From the NCBI RefSeq assembly GCF_026342435.1, contig NZ_JAPEMT010000002.1, positions 930,001 through 994,000 of the forward strand: 64,000 nt of DNA. Reading direction: 5' to 3'. The notes under the pieces are model-generated. The model was given only the letters and a program-made list of their open reading frames with translations. It was not told the origin of the DNA and made no database searches. Made by a program: the position numbers and the translations under genes. Each line of letters begins with the position of its first letter. The stretch's first letter is position 1. The DNA comes from Streptomyces sp. NBC_00237. GTDB taxonomy: Bacteria; Actinomycetota; Actinomycetes; Streptomycetales; Streptomycetaceae. This document shows positions 14,937-23,761 of the stretch, in pieces.

Positions 14937-16643
14937 ATGTCTGCCACCCCAGAGAAGCCCGCCGCGGGTGCTGCCGTCACCGCCCGCCGCAAGGCCGGAC
15001 GCCACCGTGGCGAAGGCCAGTGGGCCGTAGGGCATCACACGCCGCTCAACGGCAACGAGCAGTTCAAGAAGGACGACGACGGTCTCAACGTACGGACACG
15101 TATTGAGACGATCTACTCGAAGCGCGGTTTCGACTCGATCGACCCCAACGACCTTCGCGGCCGCATGCGTTGGTGGGGTCTCTACACGCAGCGCAAGCCC
15201 GGGATCGACGGCGGCAAGACGGCGATCCTGGAGCCGGAGGAGCTGGACGACGAGTACTTCATGCTGCGGGTGCGGATCGACGGCGGGCGGCTGACGACGG
15301 AGCAACTGCGCGTCATCGGCGAGATCTCGCAGGAGTTCGCGCGGGGCACCGCCGACCTCACCGACCGGCAGAACGTGCAGTACCACTGGATCCGCATCGA
15401 GGACGTCCCGGAGATCTGGCGGCGGCTGGAAGCCGTGGGGCTTTCGACGACGGAGGCGTGCGGCGACACCCCCCGCGTCATCCTCGGCTCGCCCGTCGCC
15501 GGGATCGCCGTCGACGAGATCATCGACGGCACGCCCGCCATCGACGAGATCTACCGCCGCTTCATCGGCAACCCGGACTTCTCCAACCTGCCCCGCAAGT
15601 TCAAGTCGGCGGTCTCCGGGTCGCCGCAGCTGGACGTGGCGCACGAGATCAACGACATCGCGTTCGTCGGCGTCGAGCACCCCGAACGCGGTCCCGGCTT
15701 CGACCTGTGGGTCGGCGGCGGGCTCTCCACCAACCCCAAGCTGGGTGTACGGCTGGGGACCTGGGTGTCCCTGGAGGACGTGCCGGACGTGTACGGCGGC
15801 GTCATCGGGATCTTCCGCGACTACGGCTACCGGCGGCTGCGCAACCGCGCCCGCCTGAAGTTCCTGGTCGCGGACTGGGGCCCGGAGAAGTTCCGGCAGG
15901 TCCTGGAGGACGAGTACCTGAAGCGCAAGCTTCTCGACGGGCCCGCGCCGCAGCAGCCCAAGGGGACGTGGCGCGACCACCTCGGTGTGCACCGGCAGAA
16001 GGACGGGCGTTTCTACGTCGGCTTCGCGCCGCGTGTCGGCCGGGTCGACGGCTCCACGCTGACGAAGATCGCCGAACTGGCCGAGACGCACGGCTCCGGG
16101 CGGCTGCGCACCACCGCCGAGCAGAAGATGATCGTGCTCGACGTCGCCGAGGAGCAGGTCGAGTCGCTGGTGGCGGGACTGGAGTCGCTGGACCTGAAGG
16201 TGACGCCTTCTCCGTTCCGGCGCGGCACCATGGCCTGCACCGGCATCGAGTTCTGCAAGCTGGCGATCGTCGAGACGAAGGCGCGCGGCGCCTCGCTGAT
16301 CGACGAACTGGAGCGCCGCATCCCGGAGTTCGACGAGCCGCTCACCATCAACATCAACGGCTGCCCCAACGCCTGCGCCCGCATCCAGGTCGCCGACATC
16401 GGCCTCAAGGGCCAGCTGGTCCTGGACGACGAGGGCAACCAGGTCGAGGGCTACCAGGTGCACCTGGGCGGCGCGCTGGGCCTGGAGGCCGGGTTCGGCC
16501 GCAAGGTCCGCGGCCTGAAGGTCACCGCGGCCGAACTCCCCGACTACGTGGAGCGCGTACTGACCCGCTTCCAGGAGCAGCGCGAGGACGGCGAACGCTT
16601 CGCGACCTGGGCGACGCGTGCGGCGGACGGGGACCTGTCGTGA
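14937..16643 (+). CDS. cysI: ferredoxin-type sulfite reductase (nitrite/sulfite reductase family)
   Basis: A 568-residue siroheme and [4Fe-4S] enzyme that reduces sulfite to sulfide with six electrons, probably from ferredoxin. The cluster/siroheme ligands are Cys434 and Cys440 (TMACTGIEFCKLA) and Cys476 and Cys480 (NINGCPNACAR). RWWGLYTQRKPG and TTEACGDTPR match the actinobacterial SirA region in which a Tyr-Cys bond is known in the mycobacterial enzyme. The first ~45 residues are variable. The ATG at 14937 is the first credible start after the leader peptide. First large gene of the sulfur operon; the downstream gene overlaps it by 4 bp. The assimilatory nitrite reductase alternative is disfavoured by the cys context. 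Confidence 0.9.
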   Translation: MSATPEKPAAGAAVTARRKAGRHRGEGQWAVGHHTPLNGNEQFKKDDDGLNVRTRIETIYSKRGFDSIDPNDLRGRMRWWGLYTQRKPGIDGGKTAILEPEELDDEYFMLRVRIDGGRLTTEQLRVIGEISQEFARGTADLTDRQNVQYHWIRIEDVPEIWRRLEAVGLSTTEACGDTPRVILGSPVAGIAVDEIIDGTPAIDEIYRRFIGNPDFSNLPRKFKSAVSGSPQLDVAHEINDIAFVGVEHPERGPGFDLWVGGGLSTNPKLGVRLGTWVSLEDVPDVYGGVIGIFRDYGYRRLRNRARLKFLVADWGPEKFRQVLEDEYLKRKLLDGPAPQQPKGTWRDHLGVHRQKDGRFYVGFAPRVGRVDGSTLTKIAELAETHGSGRLRTTAEQKMIVLDVAEEQVESLVAGLESLDLKVTPSPFRRGTMACTGIEFCKLAIVETKARGASLIDELERRIPEFDEPLTININGCPNACARIQVADIGLKGQLVLDDEGNQVEGYQVHLGGALGLEAGFGRKVRGLKVTAAELPDYVERVLTRFQEQREDGERFATWATRAADGDLS

Positions 16644-16822
16644 GCGAGCGCGCGGCCCCGTTCCACTGCCCGTACTGCGGCGACGAGGACCTGCGGCCCA
16701 ACGAGACCGGGCACGGGGCGTGGGAGTGCCGCGCCTGCAACCGGGCGTTCCAGCTGAAGTACCTGGGGCTGCTGTCCCGGGGCGTGACGAAGAGCAACCC
16801 GACGGAAGGGGAAGGGATATGA
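16640..16822 (+). CDS. small zinc-ribbon-like protein of the sulfur operon
   Basis: A 60-residue protein with two cysteine pairs (CPYCG near residue 10 and CRAC near residue 31), which likely form a zinc ribbon. The pattern FHCPYCGDEDLRPNETGHGAWECRACNRAFQLKYLGL is conserved between sulfite reductase and cysH in Streptomyces sulfur operons. Its role is not established; a part in sulfite reductase assembly or as a small metal or sulfur carrier is possible. GTG start overlaps the upstream stop (GTGA), and its own stop overlaps the cysH ATG, so translation is tightly coupled on both sides. Confidence 0.8.
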   Translation: MSERAAPFHCPYCGDEDLRPNETGHGAWECRACNRAFQLKYLGLLSRGVTKSNPTEGEGI

Positions 16823-17526
16823 CGGTCGTTCAGGAAGAGCGGCGGGAAGAACTGCGGGCACTCGCCGAGCAGGCCGGACGCGACCTCGAAGACGCTTCCC
16901 CGCTCGACATCCTGAAGTGGGCGACCGGCGCCTTCGGCAGCCGCTTCTGCGTGACCTCCTCCATGGAGGACGCGGTCGTCGCCCATCTGGCCTCGCGCGC
17001 CCTGCCCGGTGTCGACGTGGTGTTCCTCGACACCGGCTACCACTTCGAGGAGACCATCGGCACCCGCGACGCCGTCGACGCGGTGATGGACGTCAACGTC
17101 ATCACCCTCACCCCCCGGCAGACCGTCGCCGAGCAGGACGCCGAGTACGGGCCCAGGCTGCACGACCGTGACCCGGACCTGTGCTGCGCGCTCCGCAAGG
17201 TCAAGCCCCTTGAGGACGGCCTGAGTTCGTACGACGCGTGGGCGACAGGGCTGCGCCGCGACGAGTCCCCGACCCGGGCCAACACCCCGGTCGTCGGCTG
17301 GGACGCCAAGCGCCGCAAGGTCAAGGTCTCCCCGATCGCCCGCTGGACGCAGGATGACGTCGACGCGTACGTGAGTGAGCACGGCGTCCTCACCAACCCG
17401 CTCCTGATGGACGGTTACGCGTCCGTGGGCTGCGCCCCGTGCACGCGACGGGTGCTGGAGGGCGAGGACGCCCGCGCCGGACGCTGGGCCGGACGCGGCA
17501 AGACCGAATGCGGGCTGCACGGATGA
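16819..17526 (+). CDS. cysH: adenylylsulfate (APS)-type sulfonucleotide reductase
   Basis: A 235-residue enzyme that reduces activated sulfate to sulfite with thioredoxin. The PP-loop region is SRFCVTSSMEDAVVAHLA. It has Cys122-Cys123 (DLCCALRKV) and Cys205-x2-Cys208 (GCAPCT), the ligands for the [4Fe-4S] cluster that marks APS reductases rather than PAPS reductases. The catalytic Cys231 sits in KTECGLHG near the C-terminus. ATG overlaps the upstream stop; the cysC ATG overlaps its own stop. The presence of APS kinase next door means that APS could go either to sulfite directly or to PAPS. Confidence 0.92.
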   Translation: MTVVQEERREELRALAEQAGRDLEDASPLDILKWATGAFGSRFCVTSSMEDAVVAHLASRALPGVDVVFLDTGYHFEETIGTRDAVDAVMDVNVITLTPRQTVAEQDAEYGPRLHDRDPDLCCALRKVKPLEDGLSSYDAWATGLRRDESPTRANTPVVGWDAKRRKVKVSPIARWTQDDVDAYVSEHGVLTNPLLMDGYASVGCAPCTRRVLEGEDARAGRWAGRGKTECGLHG

Positions 17527-18107
17527 CGAACCGTCAGGACGGCCGCGATGTTCAGGACGATCAGGAGACCACAGTGACCGGAGCCACCGTCTGGCTCACC
17601 GGCCTGCCCAGCGCGGGCAAGACCACCATCGCGTACGCGCTCGCCGAGAGGCTGCGCGCCCAGGGCCGCAGGGTCGAGGTGCTCGACGGCGACGAGATCC
17701 GCGAGTTCCTCTCGGCCGGACTCGGGTTCAGCCGCGAGGACCGGCACACCAATGTGCAACGGATCGGTTACGTGGCCGAACTCCTGGCCCGCAACGGCGT
17801 GTTGGCGCTCGCTCCGGTCATCGCCCCGTTCGCCGACAGCCGTGAGGCGGTGCGCAAGCGGCACCAGTCCGAGGGCACCGCGTACCTGGAGGTGCACGTC
17901 GCGACGCCCGTCGAGGTGTGCTCCGTACGCGATGTGAAGGGCCTGTACGCGAAACAGGCGGCCGGGGAGATATCCGGGCTGACCGGGGTCGACGACCCGT
18001 ACGAGGCTCCGGTCGACCCGGACCTGCGCATCGCGTCACACACCCAGTCCGTCGACGAGTCCGCGACCGCGCTGCACACGCTGCTCACCGAGAGGGGTCT
18101 GGCATGA
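17523..18107 (+). CDS. cysC: adenylylsulfate kinase
   Basis: A 194-residue APS kinase that makes PAPS from APS and ATP. Walker A is GLPSAGKT at residues 27-34. It keeps the DGDEIREFLSAGLGFSREDR and RIGYVAELLARNGV blocks and the lid region VKGLYAKQAAGEISGLTGVDDPYEAP. The first 18 residues are a variable tail, and a GTG at 17574 gives a shorter alternative. Fourth large gene of the operon, with 4-bp overlaps on both sides. Confidence 0.92.
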   Translation: MTNRQDGRDVQDDQETTVTGATVWLTGLPSAGKTTIAYALAERLRAQGRRVEVLDGDEIREFLSAGLGFSREDRHTNVQRIGYVAELLARNGVLALAPVIAPFADSREAVRKRHQSEGTAYLEVHVATPVEVCSVRDVKGLYAKQAAGEISGLTGVDDPYEAPVDPDLRIASHTQSVDESATALHTLLTERGLA

Positions 18108-19039
18108 CGACCGCCGCAACCACGGACGAAGGCGTCGACAGCCCCTTCGCGCTCAGCCACCTCGACTCCCTGGAGTCGGAGGCGGTGCACATCTTCCGCG
18201 AGGTGGCGGGTGAGTTCGAGCGGCCGGTGATCCTCTTCTCCGGCGGCAAGGACTCCATCGTCATGCTGCACCTGGCGCTGAAGGCGTTCGCCCCGGCGCC
18301 CGTTCCCTTCTCGCTGCTGCACGTGGACACCGGGCACAACTTCCCCGAGGTACTCGAATACCGGGACCGAGCGGTGGCTCAGCACGGGCTGCGGCTGCAC
18401 GTGGCGTCCGTACAGGACTACATCGATCGCGGCGTGCTGCGCGAGCGGCCCGACGGGACGCGCAACCCCCTCCAGACGCTGCCGCTGACGGAGAAGATCC
18501 AGGAGATGCGCTTCGACGCGGTCTTCGGCGGCGGCCGCCGCGATGAGGAGAAGGCGCGCGCCAAGGAGCGGGTGTTCTCGCTGCGCGACGAGTTCTCGCA
18601 GTGGGACCCGCGCCGCCAGCGCCCCGAGCTGTGGCAGCTGTACAACGGCCGCCACGCCCCCGGCGAGCACGTCCGCGTCTTCCCGCTCTCCAACTGGACT
18701 GAGCTGGACGTGTGGCAGTACATCGCCCGCGAGAAGATCGAGCTCCCCGAGATCTACTACGCGCACGAGCGCGAGGTCTTCGCCCGCAACGGCATGTGGC
18801 TGACCGCCGGCGAGTGGGGCGGGCCGAAGGAGTCGGAGACGACGCAGACCCGGCTGATCCGCTACCGGACCGTCGGCGACATGTCCTGCACGGGGGCCGT
18901 CGACTCGGACGCGACCACGCTGGACGCCGTCATCGCCGAGATCGCCGCGTCCCGGCTCACCGAGCGGGGCGCGACCCGCGCCGACGACAAGATGTCCGAG
19001 GCCGCGATGGAAGACCGCAAGCGCGAGGGGTATTTCTAA
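18104..19039 (+). CDS. cysD: sulfate adenylyltransferase subunit 2
   Basis: A 311-residue subunit of ATP sulfurylase, which activates sulfate to APS. The ATP pyrophosphatase PP-loop is VILFSGGKDSIVMLHLALKAF, followed by LLHVDTGHNFPEVLEYRD and the FGGGRRDEEKARAKERVFSLRDE block. It ends in KMSEAAMEDRKREGYF, the conserved C-terminus of CysD. It works in complex with the GTPase CysN, encoded 2 bp downstream. ATG overlaps the cysC stop. Confidence 0.95.
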   Translation: MTTAATTDEGVDSPFALSHLDSLESEAVHIFREVAGEFERPVILFSGGKDSIVMLHLALKAFAPAPVPFSLLHVDTGHNFPEVLEYRDRAVAQHGLRLHVASVQDYIDRGVLRERPDGTRNPLQTLPLTEKIQEMRFDAVFGGGRRDEEKARAKERVFSLRDEFSQWDPRRQRPELWQLYNGRHAPGEHVRVFPLSNWTELDVWQYIAREKIELPEIYYAHEREVFARNGMWLTAGEWGGPKESETTQTRLIRYRTVGDMSCTGAVDSDATTLDAVIAEIAASRLTERGATRADDKMSEAAMEDRKREGYF

Positions 19040-19041
19040 CC

Positions 19042-20373
19042 ATGACCACTGTTGCCGAACAGCTGAGCACCACCACCCTCCTTCGCTTCGCGACTGCCGG
19101 GTCCGTCGACGACGGCAAGTCCACCCTGGTCGGGCGGCTGCTGCACGACTCGAAGTCGGTACTGACCGACCAGCTGGAGGCCGTCGAGCACGCGTCCCGC
19201 AACCGGGGGCAGGAGACGCCCGACCTGGCGCTGCTGACCGACGGCCTGCGCGCCGAGCGCGAGCAGGGCATCACCATCGACGTGGCGTACCGGTACTTCG
19301 CGACGATCCGCCGCCGGTTCATCCTGGCCGACACCCCCGGGCACGTGCAGTACACCCGGAACATGGTGACCGGCGCGTCGACGGCCGAGCTGGCGGTCGT
19401 CCTGGTCGACGCCCGCAACGGGGTCGTCGAGCAGACCCGCCGCCATGCCGCCGTCGCCGCGCTGCTGCGCGTTCCGCACGTGGTGCTGGCCGTGAACAAG
19501 ATGGACCTGGTGGACTACGCGGAGCCGGTCTTCGCCCGTATCGCCGAGGAATTCACCGCGTACGCAAGCGAGTTGGGCGTCCCCGAGATCACGGCGATCC
19601 CGATCTCCGCGCTCGCCGGGGACAACGTGGTCGAGCCGTCCGCGCACATGGACTGGTACGGCGGTCCGACCGTCCTGGAGCACCTGGAGACGGTGCCGGT
19701 CGCGCACGACCTGACCGCCTGCCACGCCCGCTTCCCCGTCCAGTACGTCATCAGGCCGCAGTCCGCCGAGCACCCCGACTACCGGGGATACGCGGGACAG
19801 ATCGCGGCCGGGGCGTTCCGGGTCGGCGAGCAGGTGATCGTACTGCCGTCGGGACGCACCAGCACCATCGAGGGCATCGACGCACTCGGTGAGGAAGTCG
19901 ACATCGCGTGGGCCCCGCAGTCGGTGACGCTGCGCCTGACCGACGACATCGACGTCTCGCGCGGCGACCTGATCGCCCCGAGCTCGGACGCCCCCGAGCC
20001 GACGCAGGACGTCGAGGCGACCGTGTGCCACGTCGCCGACCGGCCGCTTGCCGTCGGGCAGCGGGTGCTGCTCAAGCACACCACCCGCACGGTCAAGGCG
20101 ATCGTCAAGGACATCCCGTCCCGGCTCACGCTGGACGACCTCTCCCAGCACCCGGCTCCCGGGCAGCTCGTCACCAACGACATCGGACGGATCGTCGTAC
20201 GGACGGCCGAGCCGCTGGCGCTCGACGCGTACGCGGACTCGCGGCGCACCGGCTCCTTCCTGCTGATCGACCCGGCGGACGGCACGACGCTCGCCGCGGG
20301 GATGGCGGGCCGGTCCTTCGCCTCCACCGCAGCCGTCAACACGGTTGCTGACGAAGAAGGCTGGGACTTCTGA
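19042..20373 (+). CDS. cysN: sulfate adenylyltransferase subunit 1 (GTPase)
   Basis: A 443-residue EF-Tu-like GTPase that couples GTP hydrolysis to APS synthesis by CysD. G1 loop GSVDDGKS at 20-27, DTPGHVQYTRNM (G3) and VNKMDLVDY (G4) are intact. The C-terminal two-thirds are the beta-barrel domains. No fused APS kinase domain, consistent with a separate cysC. Its TGA stop shares a base with the next ATG (TGATG), and a 15-bp tandem repeat starts there. Confidence 0.95.
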   Translation: MTTVAEQLSTTTLLRFATAGSVDDGKSTLVGRLLHDSKSVLTDQLEAVEHASRNRGQETPDLALLTDGLRAEREQGITIDVAYRYFATIRRRFILADTPGHVQYTRNMVTGASTAELAVVLVDARNGVVEQTRRHAAVAALLRVPHVVLAVNKMDLVDYAEPVFARIAEEFTAYASELGVPEITAIPISALAGDNVVEPSAHMDWYGGPTVLEHLETVPVAHDLTACHARFPVQYVIRPQSAEHPDYRGYAGQIAAGAFRVGEQVIVLPSGRTSTIEGIDALGEEVDIAWAPQSVTLRLTDDIDVSRGDLIAPSSDAPEPTQDVEATVCHVADRPLAVGQRVLLKHTTRTVKAIVKDIPSRLTLDDLSQHPAPGQLVTNDIGRIVVRTAEPLALDAYADSRRTGSFLLIDPADGTTLAAGMAGRSFASTAAVNTVADEEGWDF

Positions 20374-20416
20374 TGACCGGGTCCCCGATGACCGGGTTCC
20401 CGATGACCGGGTTCCT
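20372..20416. repeat. 15-bp tandem repeat at the cysN stop codon
   Basis: Three copies of GATGACCGGGTTCCC (first copy GTCCCC, last copy ending CTC) at 20372-20386, 20387-20401 and 20402-20416. The unit is a multiple of three and encodes M-T-G-F/S-P if translated in the frame opened at 20373. Confidence 0.85.
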
Positions 20417-20522
20417 CATGACCATGGTCGACGTCTACGCGACGTTCGCGAAGGAGGGCGGCCGGATAGGCAGCGGCACCCTCGGCAGCGGGCAGGGCGG
20501 GGTCGGGCGATGTGCGCGATGA
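20373..20522 (+). CDS. possible 49-residue coupled small protein
   Basis: A reading frame that starts on the last base of the cysN stop (TGATG) and stops at 20522 in an ATGA overlap with the next frame. The product begins with three MTGxP repeats, followed by MTMVDVYATFAKEGGRIGSG and a glycine-rich end. Third positions are strongly G/C, as expected for a translated Streptomyces frame. No similarity is recognised. It could simply be a coupling device that carries ribosomes from cysN to the transporter genes. Confidence 0.45.
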   Translation: MTGSPMTGFPMTGFLMTMVDVYATFAKEGGRIGSGTLGSGQGGVGRCAR

Positions 20523-20614
20523 CGTACAGCCCCGACGACCGCGAGCCCTTCCGCACTTCTCTCCGCATGCGAGCAAGCGTGCACGAACGAAGACCCGAGG
20601 ACCCATCACCATGA
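20519..20614 (+). CDS. possible 31-residue coupled small protein
   Basis: A 32-codon frame that begins with the ATG of an ATGA overlap at 20519 and ends with a TGA that overlaps the ATG of the binding-protein gene at 20611. The product (MTYSPDDREPFRTSLRMRAS and ten more residues) is polar and not recognised. Codon bias is weaker than in the preceding frame. Together the two small frames fill the 237-bp gap between cysN and the ABC genes with no untranslated base. It may be fortuitous. Confidence 0.3.
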   Translation: MTYSPDDREPFRTSLRMRASVHERRPEDPSP

Positions 20615-21729
20615 CTGTCCCCCGCACCACCCTGCGCCGTTCCCTGGCCGCGGCCGCCGCGCTGCCCCTGCTGATCGCCGCGCTCGGCGCCTGCGGCTAC
20701 GGCTCCGAGGCCAAGAAGGACGATCCGGCGAAGGCCGCCCCCGCCGCCAAGGGCGAGAAGATCGGCGGCCTCGACGAGGTGAAGATCGGCTACTTCGCCA
20801 ACGTCACGCACGCCACCGCCCTGGTGGGTCTTCAGGAGGGCCTGTTCCAGAAGGAGTTGGGCGGCACCAAGGTCAAGACTCAGGTCTTCAACGCGGGACC
20901 CTCCGAGATCGAGGCGTTGAACGCGAAGGCGATCGACATCGGCTGGATCGGCCCCTCGCCCTCCATCAACGGCTTCACCAAGTCCAAGGGCCAGAACCTC
21001 CGCATCGTCGGCGGCTCCGCCTCCGGCGGCGTCTCCCTCGTCGTCAACTCCGACAAGATCAAGTCGCTGGACGACCTCAAGGGCAAGCGCATCGCCACCC
21101 CGCAGCTGGGCAACACCCAGGACGTGGCGCTCCTGAACTACCTGTCCGAGAAGGGCCACAAGGTCGACGCGAACACCGGCAAGGGTGACGTGACGGTGCT
21201 GCGGCAGGACAACAAGGAGATCCCGCTCTCCTTCAAGTCCGGTGCGATCGACGGCGCTTGGGTGCCGGAGCCGACCGCGTCGAAGCTGGTGTCGGACGGC
21301 GGCAAGGTCCTCCTCGACGAGAAGAAGCTGTGGAAGGACGACAAGTTCGTCATCACGAACATCATCGTCCGCCAGGACTTCCTGAAGGAGCACCCGGAGG
21401 TCGTCGAGGCGGTGCTGCGCGGCTCGGTCAACACCAACGTCTGGATCAAGGCCAACCCGGACAAGGCGAAGACCAGCATCAACACCCATCTCAAGCAGGA
21501 AACCGGCAAGGAACTGCCCGCGAAGATCCTCGACTCGGCGTTCAAGAACGTCGAGGTGATCGACGACCCGCTGGCCTCGACCCTGCGCGACGAGGCACAG
21601 CACGCGGTGAAGGCGGGCCTGCTCAAGGACCCGCTGCTGGAGGGCATCTACGACCTGCGCCCGCTGAACAAGGTCCTCAAGGCCGCGGGCAAGCCCGAGG
21701 TCTCCGACGCCGGTCTCGGCGTCAAGTAA
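20611..21729 (+). CDS. ssuA: sulfonate-type ABC transporter substrate-binding lipoprotein
   Basis: A 372-residue lipoprotein with a signal peptide and lipobox LGAC (Cys28), so anchored outside the membrane. It belongs to the NMT1/SsuA/TauA group of binding proteins: KIGYFANVTHATALVGLQEGLF, FNAGPSEIEALNAKAIDIGWIGPSPSING, and VPEPTASKLV. The substrate is probably an aliphatic sulfonate or a related sulfur compound, given the operon. Start ATG overlaps the preceding small frame, with GAGG upstream. Followed 58 bp on by the ATPase and permease genes. Confidence 0.85.
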   Translation: MTVPRTTLRRSLAAAAALPLLIAALGACGYGSEAKKDDPAKAAPAAKGEKIGGLDEVKIGYFANVTHATALVGLQEGLFQKELGGTKVKTQVFNAGPSEIEALNAKAIDIGWIGPSPSINGFTKSKGQNLRIVGGSASGGVSLVVNSDKIKSLDDLKGKRIATPQLGNTQDVALLNYLSEKGHKVDANTGKGDVTVLRQDNKEIPLSFKSGAIDGAWVPEPTASKLVSDGGKVLLDEKKLWKDDKFVITNIIVRQDFLKEHPEVVEAVLRGSVNTNVWIKANPDKAKTSINTHLKQETGKELPAKILDSAFKNVEVIDDPLASTLRDEAQHAVKAGLLKDPLLEGIYDLRPLNKVLKAAGKPEVSDAGLGVK

Positions 21730-21787
21730 CCCTGCCCGCAGCGCTGTTCAGCCCGTAGCAACCCCCAGCCCCCAGGAGGTGAGACCC

Positions 21788-22615
21788 ATGGCCAGCACGC
21801 TCGTCACGACCGGAACGGCAGCCGCCCCGGTCGCCGACAAGGCATCGGCACCGGCATCGGCGTCGCCGTACGCCGCGCGCATCGACCACGTCTCGAAGTC
21901 GTTCGGCCGACCCGGATCGGCCCGGCAGCTCGTCCTGGACGACATCACCATCGATGTCGCCCCGGGTGAGTTCGTGACCCTCCTGGGGGCTTCCGGCTGC
22001 GGAAAGTCCACCCTGCTCAATCTGGTCGCCGGGCTCGACAAGCCGTCGGCCGGAACCATCGACGTACCGGGCGGGCGTCCTGCCCTGATGTTCCAGGAGC
22101 ACGCCCTCTTCCCGTGGCTCACCGCGGGCAAGAACATCGAACTCGCCCTGAAACTGCGGGGCGTGGCGAAGCCGGACCGCAAGCCCGAGGCGGAGCGCCT
22201 GCTGGAGCTCGTACGTCTCCAGGGCGCGTACGGCAAGCGCGTGCACGAGCTCTCGGGCGGCATGCGTCAGCGCGTCGCCCTGGCCCGCGCGCTCGCCCAG
22301 GACAGCCAACTCCTGCTCATGGACGAGCCGTTCGCCGCCCTGGACGCCATCACCCGGGACGTCCTCCACGAGGAACTGACCCGGATCTGGGCGGAGACCT
22401 CGGTCTCGGTCCTGTTCGTCACGCACAACGTGCGCGAGGCGGTACGGCTGGCGCAGCGCGTCGTCCTGCTGTCGTCGCGCCCCGGACGGATCGCCCGCGA
22501 ATGGGAGATCGGCCTGCCGCAACCGCGCCGCATCGAGGACGCCGCGGTCGCCGACCTGTCCGTAGAGATCACTGAACAGCTGCGTGGGGAGATCCGCCGA
22601 CATGGCCAGCACTGA
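21788..22615 (+). CDS. ssuB: sulfonate-type ABC transporter ATP-binding protein
   Basis: A 275-residue ABC ATPase of the nitrate/sulfonate/taurine group. Walker A is GASGCGKSTLL, the signature is ELSGGMRQRVALARAL, and Walker B is LLLMDEPFAALDAITRD, with the H-loop in VLFVTHNVREA. About 30 residues of variable sequence precede the domain. ATG at 21788 is preceded by a strong AGGAGGT. Overlaps the permease gene by 14 bp. Confidence 0.9.
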   Translation: MASTLVTTGTAAAPVADKASAPASASPYAARIDHVSKSFGRPGSARQLVLDDITIDVAPGEFVTLLGASGCGKSTLLNLVAGLDKPSAGTIDVPGGRPALMFQEHALFPWLTAGKNIELALKLRGVAKPDRKPEAERLLELVRLQGAYGKRVHELSGGMRQRVALARALAQDSQLLLMDEPFAALDAITRDVLHEELTRIWAETSVSVLFVTHNVREAVRLAQRVVLLSSRPGRIAREWEIGLPQPRRIEDAAVADLSVEITEQLRGEIRRHGQH

Positions 22616-23756
22616 GACCACTCCGGCCGTGGGGGACACGGGAACAACTCCGTCCGCCGGAGGTACGGAGATCCCTTCAACCGCCGGAGCCGCCGGGACC
22701 GACGCGGACTCGGGGTCCGCCACGGCCGCCGAAGACGTCAGGGACGGAACCGGTGCGGGCGCCGAGGCGTCCGGCCCCGACGCCCGGAGCGCCGGGGTCG
22801 CGGCAGAGGACTCCGTCCTCACCACCACGACGCACGGCACTGCCACGAAGCACGACACTACCGAGAAGAGCAGCACCGCCAAGAAGAACAGCACCGCCGA
22901 GAGCCTGGCCGGGCTCGAAGCGGGGCTCGACGCGCTCGACACCGCACCCGCCCGTGAGCGCGTGGGTCTCGGCCGTATCGCCCTCTCCAAGCTCGTCCCG
23001 CCGCTCGTCGCCATCGCGCTCGTCCTGACGCTCTGGCAGCTCGCCGCGGCCTCCGACATCAAGCCGGACTACGTCCTGCCGGGTCCGCTCGACGTATGGA
23101 AGTCCGTCGAGACGATGTGGTTCGACGGCACCCTCCTCGGCTACATCTGGACCAGCATCTCGCGCGGCGCCCTCGGCTTCGTGGTGGCCGTCGCGATCGG
23201 CACTCCGCTGGGCCTGCTGGTCGCACGCGTGAAGTTCGTCCGGGCGGCCATCGGGCCGATCCTCTCCGGCCTCCAGTCGCTCCCTTCCGTCGCCTGGGTG
23301 CCCGCCGCGATCATCTGGTTCGGGCTGACCGACGCGACGATCTACGCGGTCGTCCTGCTCGGCGCGGTCCCCTCGATCGCCAACGGTCTCGTCTCCGGCG
23401 TCGACCAGATCCCCCCGCTGTACCTGCGGGCGGGCCGCACGCTCGGCGCACGCGGCCTGGACAGCGTCCGTCACGTCCTGCTGCCCGCCGCGCTCCCCGG
23501 CTACCTCGCCGGGCTCAAGCAGGGCTGGGCGTTCTCCTGGCGCTCCCTGATGGCCGCCGAGCTGATCGCCAGCTCGCCCGACCTGGGGACAGGACTCGGC
23601 CAGTTGATGGAGAACTTCCGCGTCAACAGCGACATGTCCGGCGTCCTCGCCACGATCATCCTCATCCTGATCGTCGGCATCGGCATCGAGCTGTTGTTCT
23701 TCTCGCCCCTGGAACGCCGCGTGCTCCGCAGCCGCGGCCTCCTCGTCAGGAGCTGA
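22602..23756 (+). CDS. ssuC: sulfonate-type ABC transporter permease with long N-terminal tail
   Basis: A 384-residue permease of the BPD_transp_1 type with about six membrane helices starting near residue 125. The EAA loop is seen in YLRAGRTLGARGLDSVRHVLLPAALPGYLAGLKQGWAFSWRSLMAAELI. The first ~110 residues are a hydrophilic, low-complexity Thr/Ala/Gly/Asp tail (for example TTTHGTATKHDTTEKSSTAKK), much longer than in E. coli SsuC, and probably disordered in the cytoplasm. Start ATG lies inside the end of ssuB. Confidence 0.88.
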   Translation: MASTETTPAVGDTGTTPSAGGTEIPSTAGAAGTDADSGSATAAEDVRDGTGAGAEASGPDARSAGVAAEDSVLTTTTHGTATKHDTTEKSSTAKKNSTAESLAGLEAGLDALDTAPARERVGLGRIALSKLVPPLVAIALVLTLWQLAAASDIKPDYVLPGPLDVWKSVETMWFDGTLLGYIWTSISRGALGFVVAVAIGTPLGLLVARVKFVRAAIGPILSGLQSLPSVAWVPAAIIWFGLTDATIYAVVLLGAVPSIANGLVSGVDQIPPLYLRAGRTLGARGLDSVRHVLLPAALPGYLAGLKQGWAFSWRSLMAAELIASSPDLGTGLGQLMENFRVNSDMSGVLATIILILIVGIGIELLFFSPLERRVLRSRGLLVRS

Positions 23757-23761
23757 TCCCC

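Noticed and set aside
14529..16463. A 644-residue minus-strand open frame opposite the sulfite reductase gene
   Set aside because: Its codons are the mirror of the third-position bias of the plus-strand gene, and the product resembles no protein.
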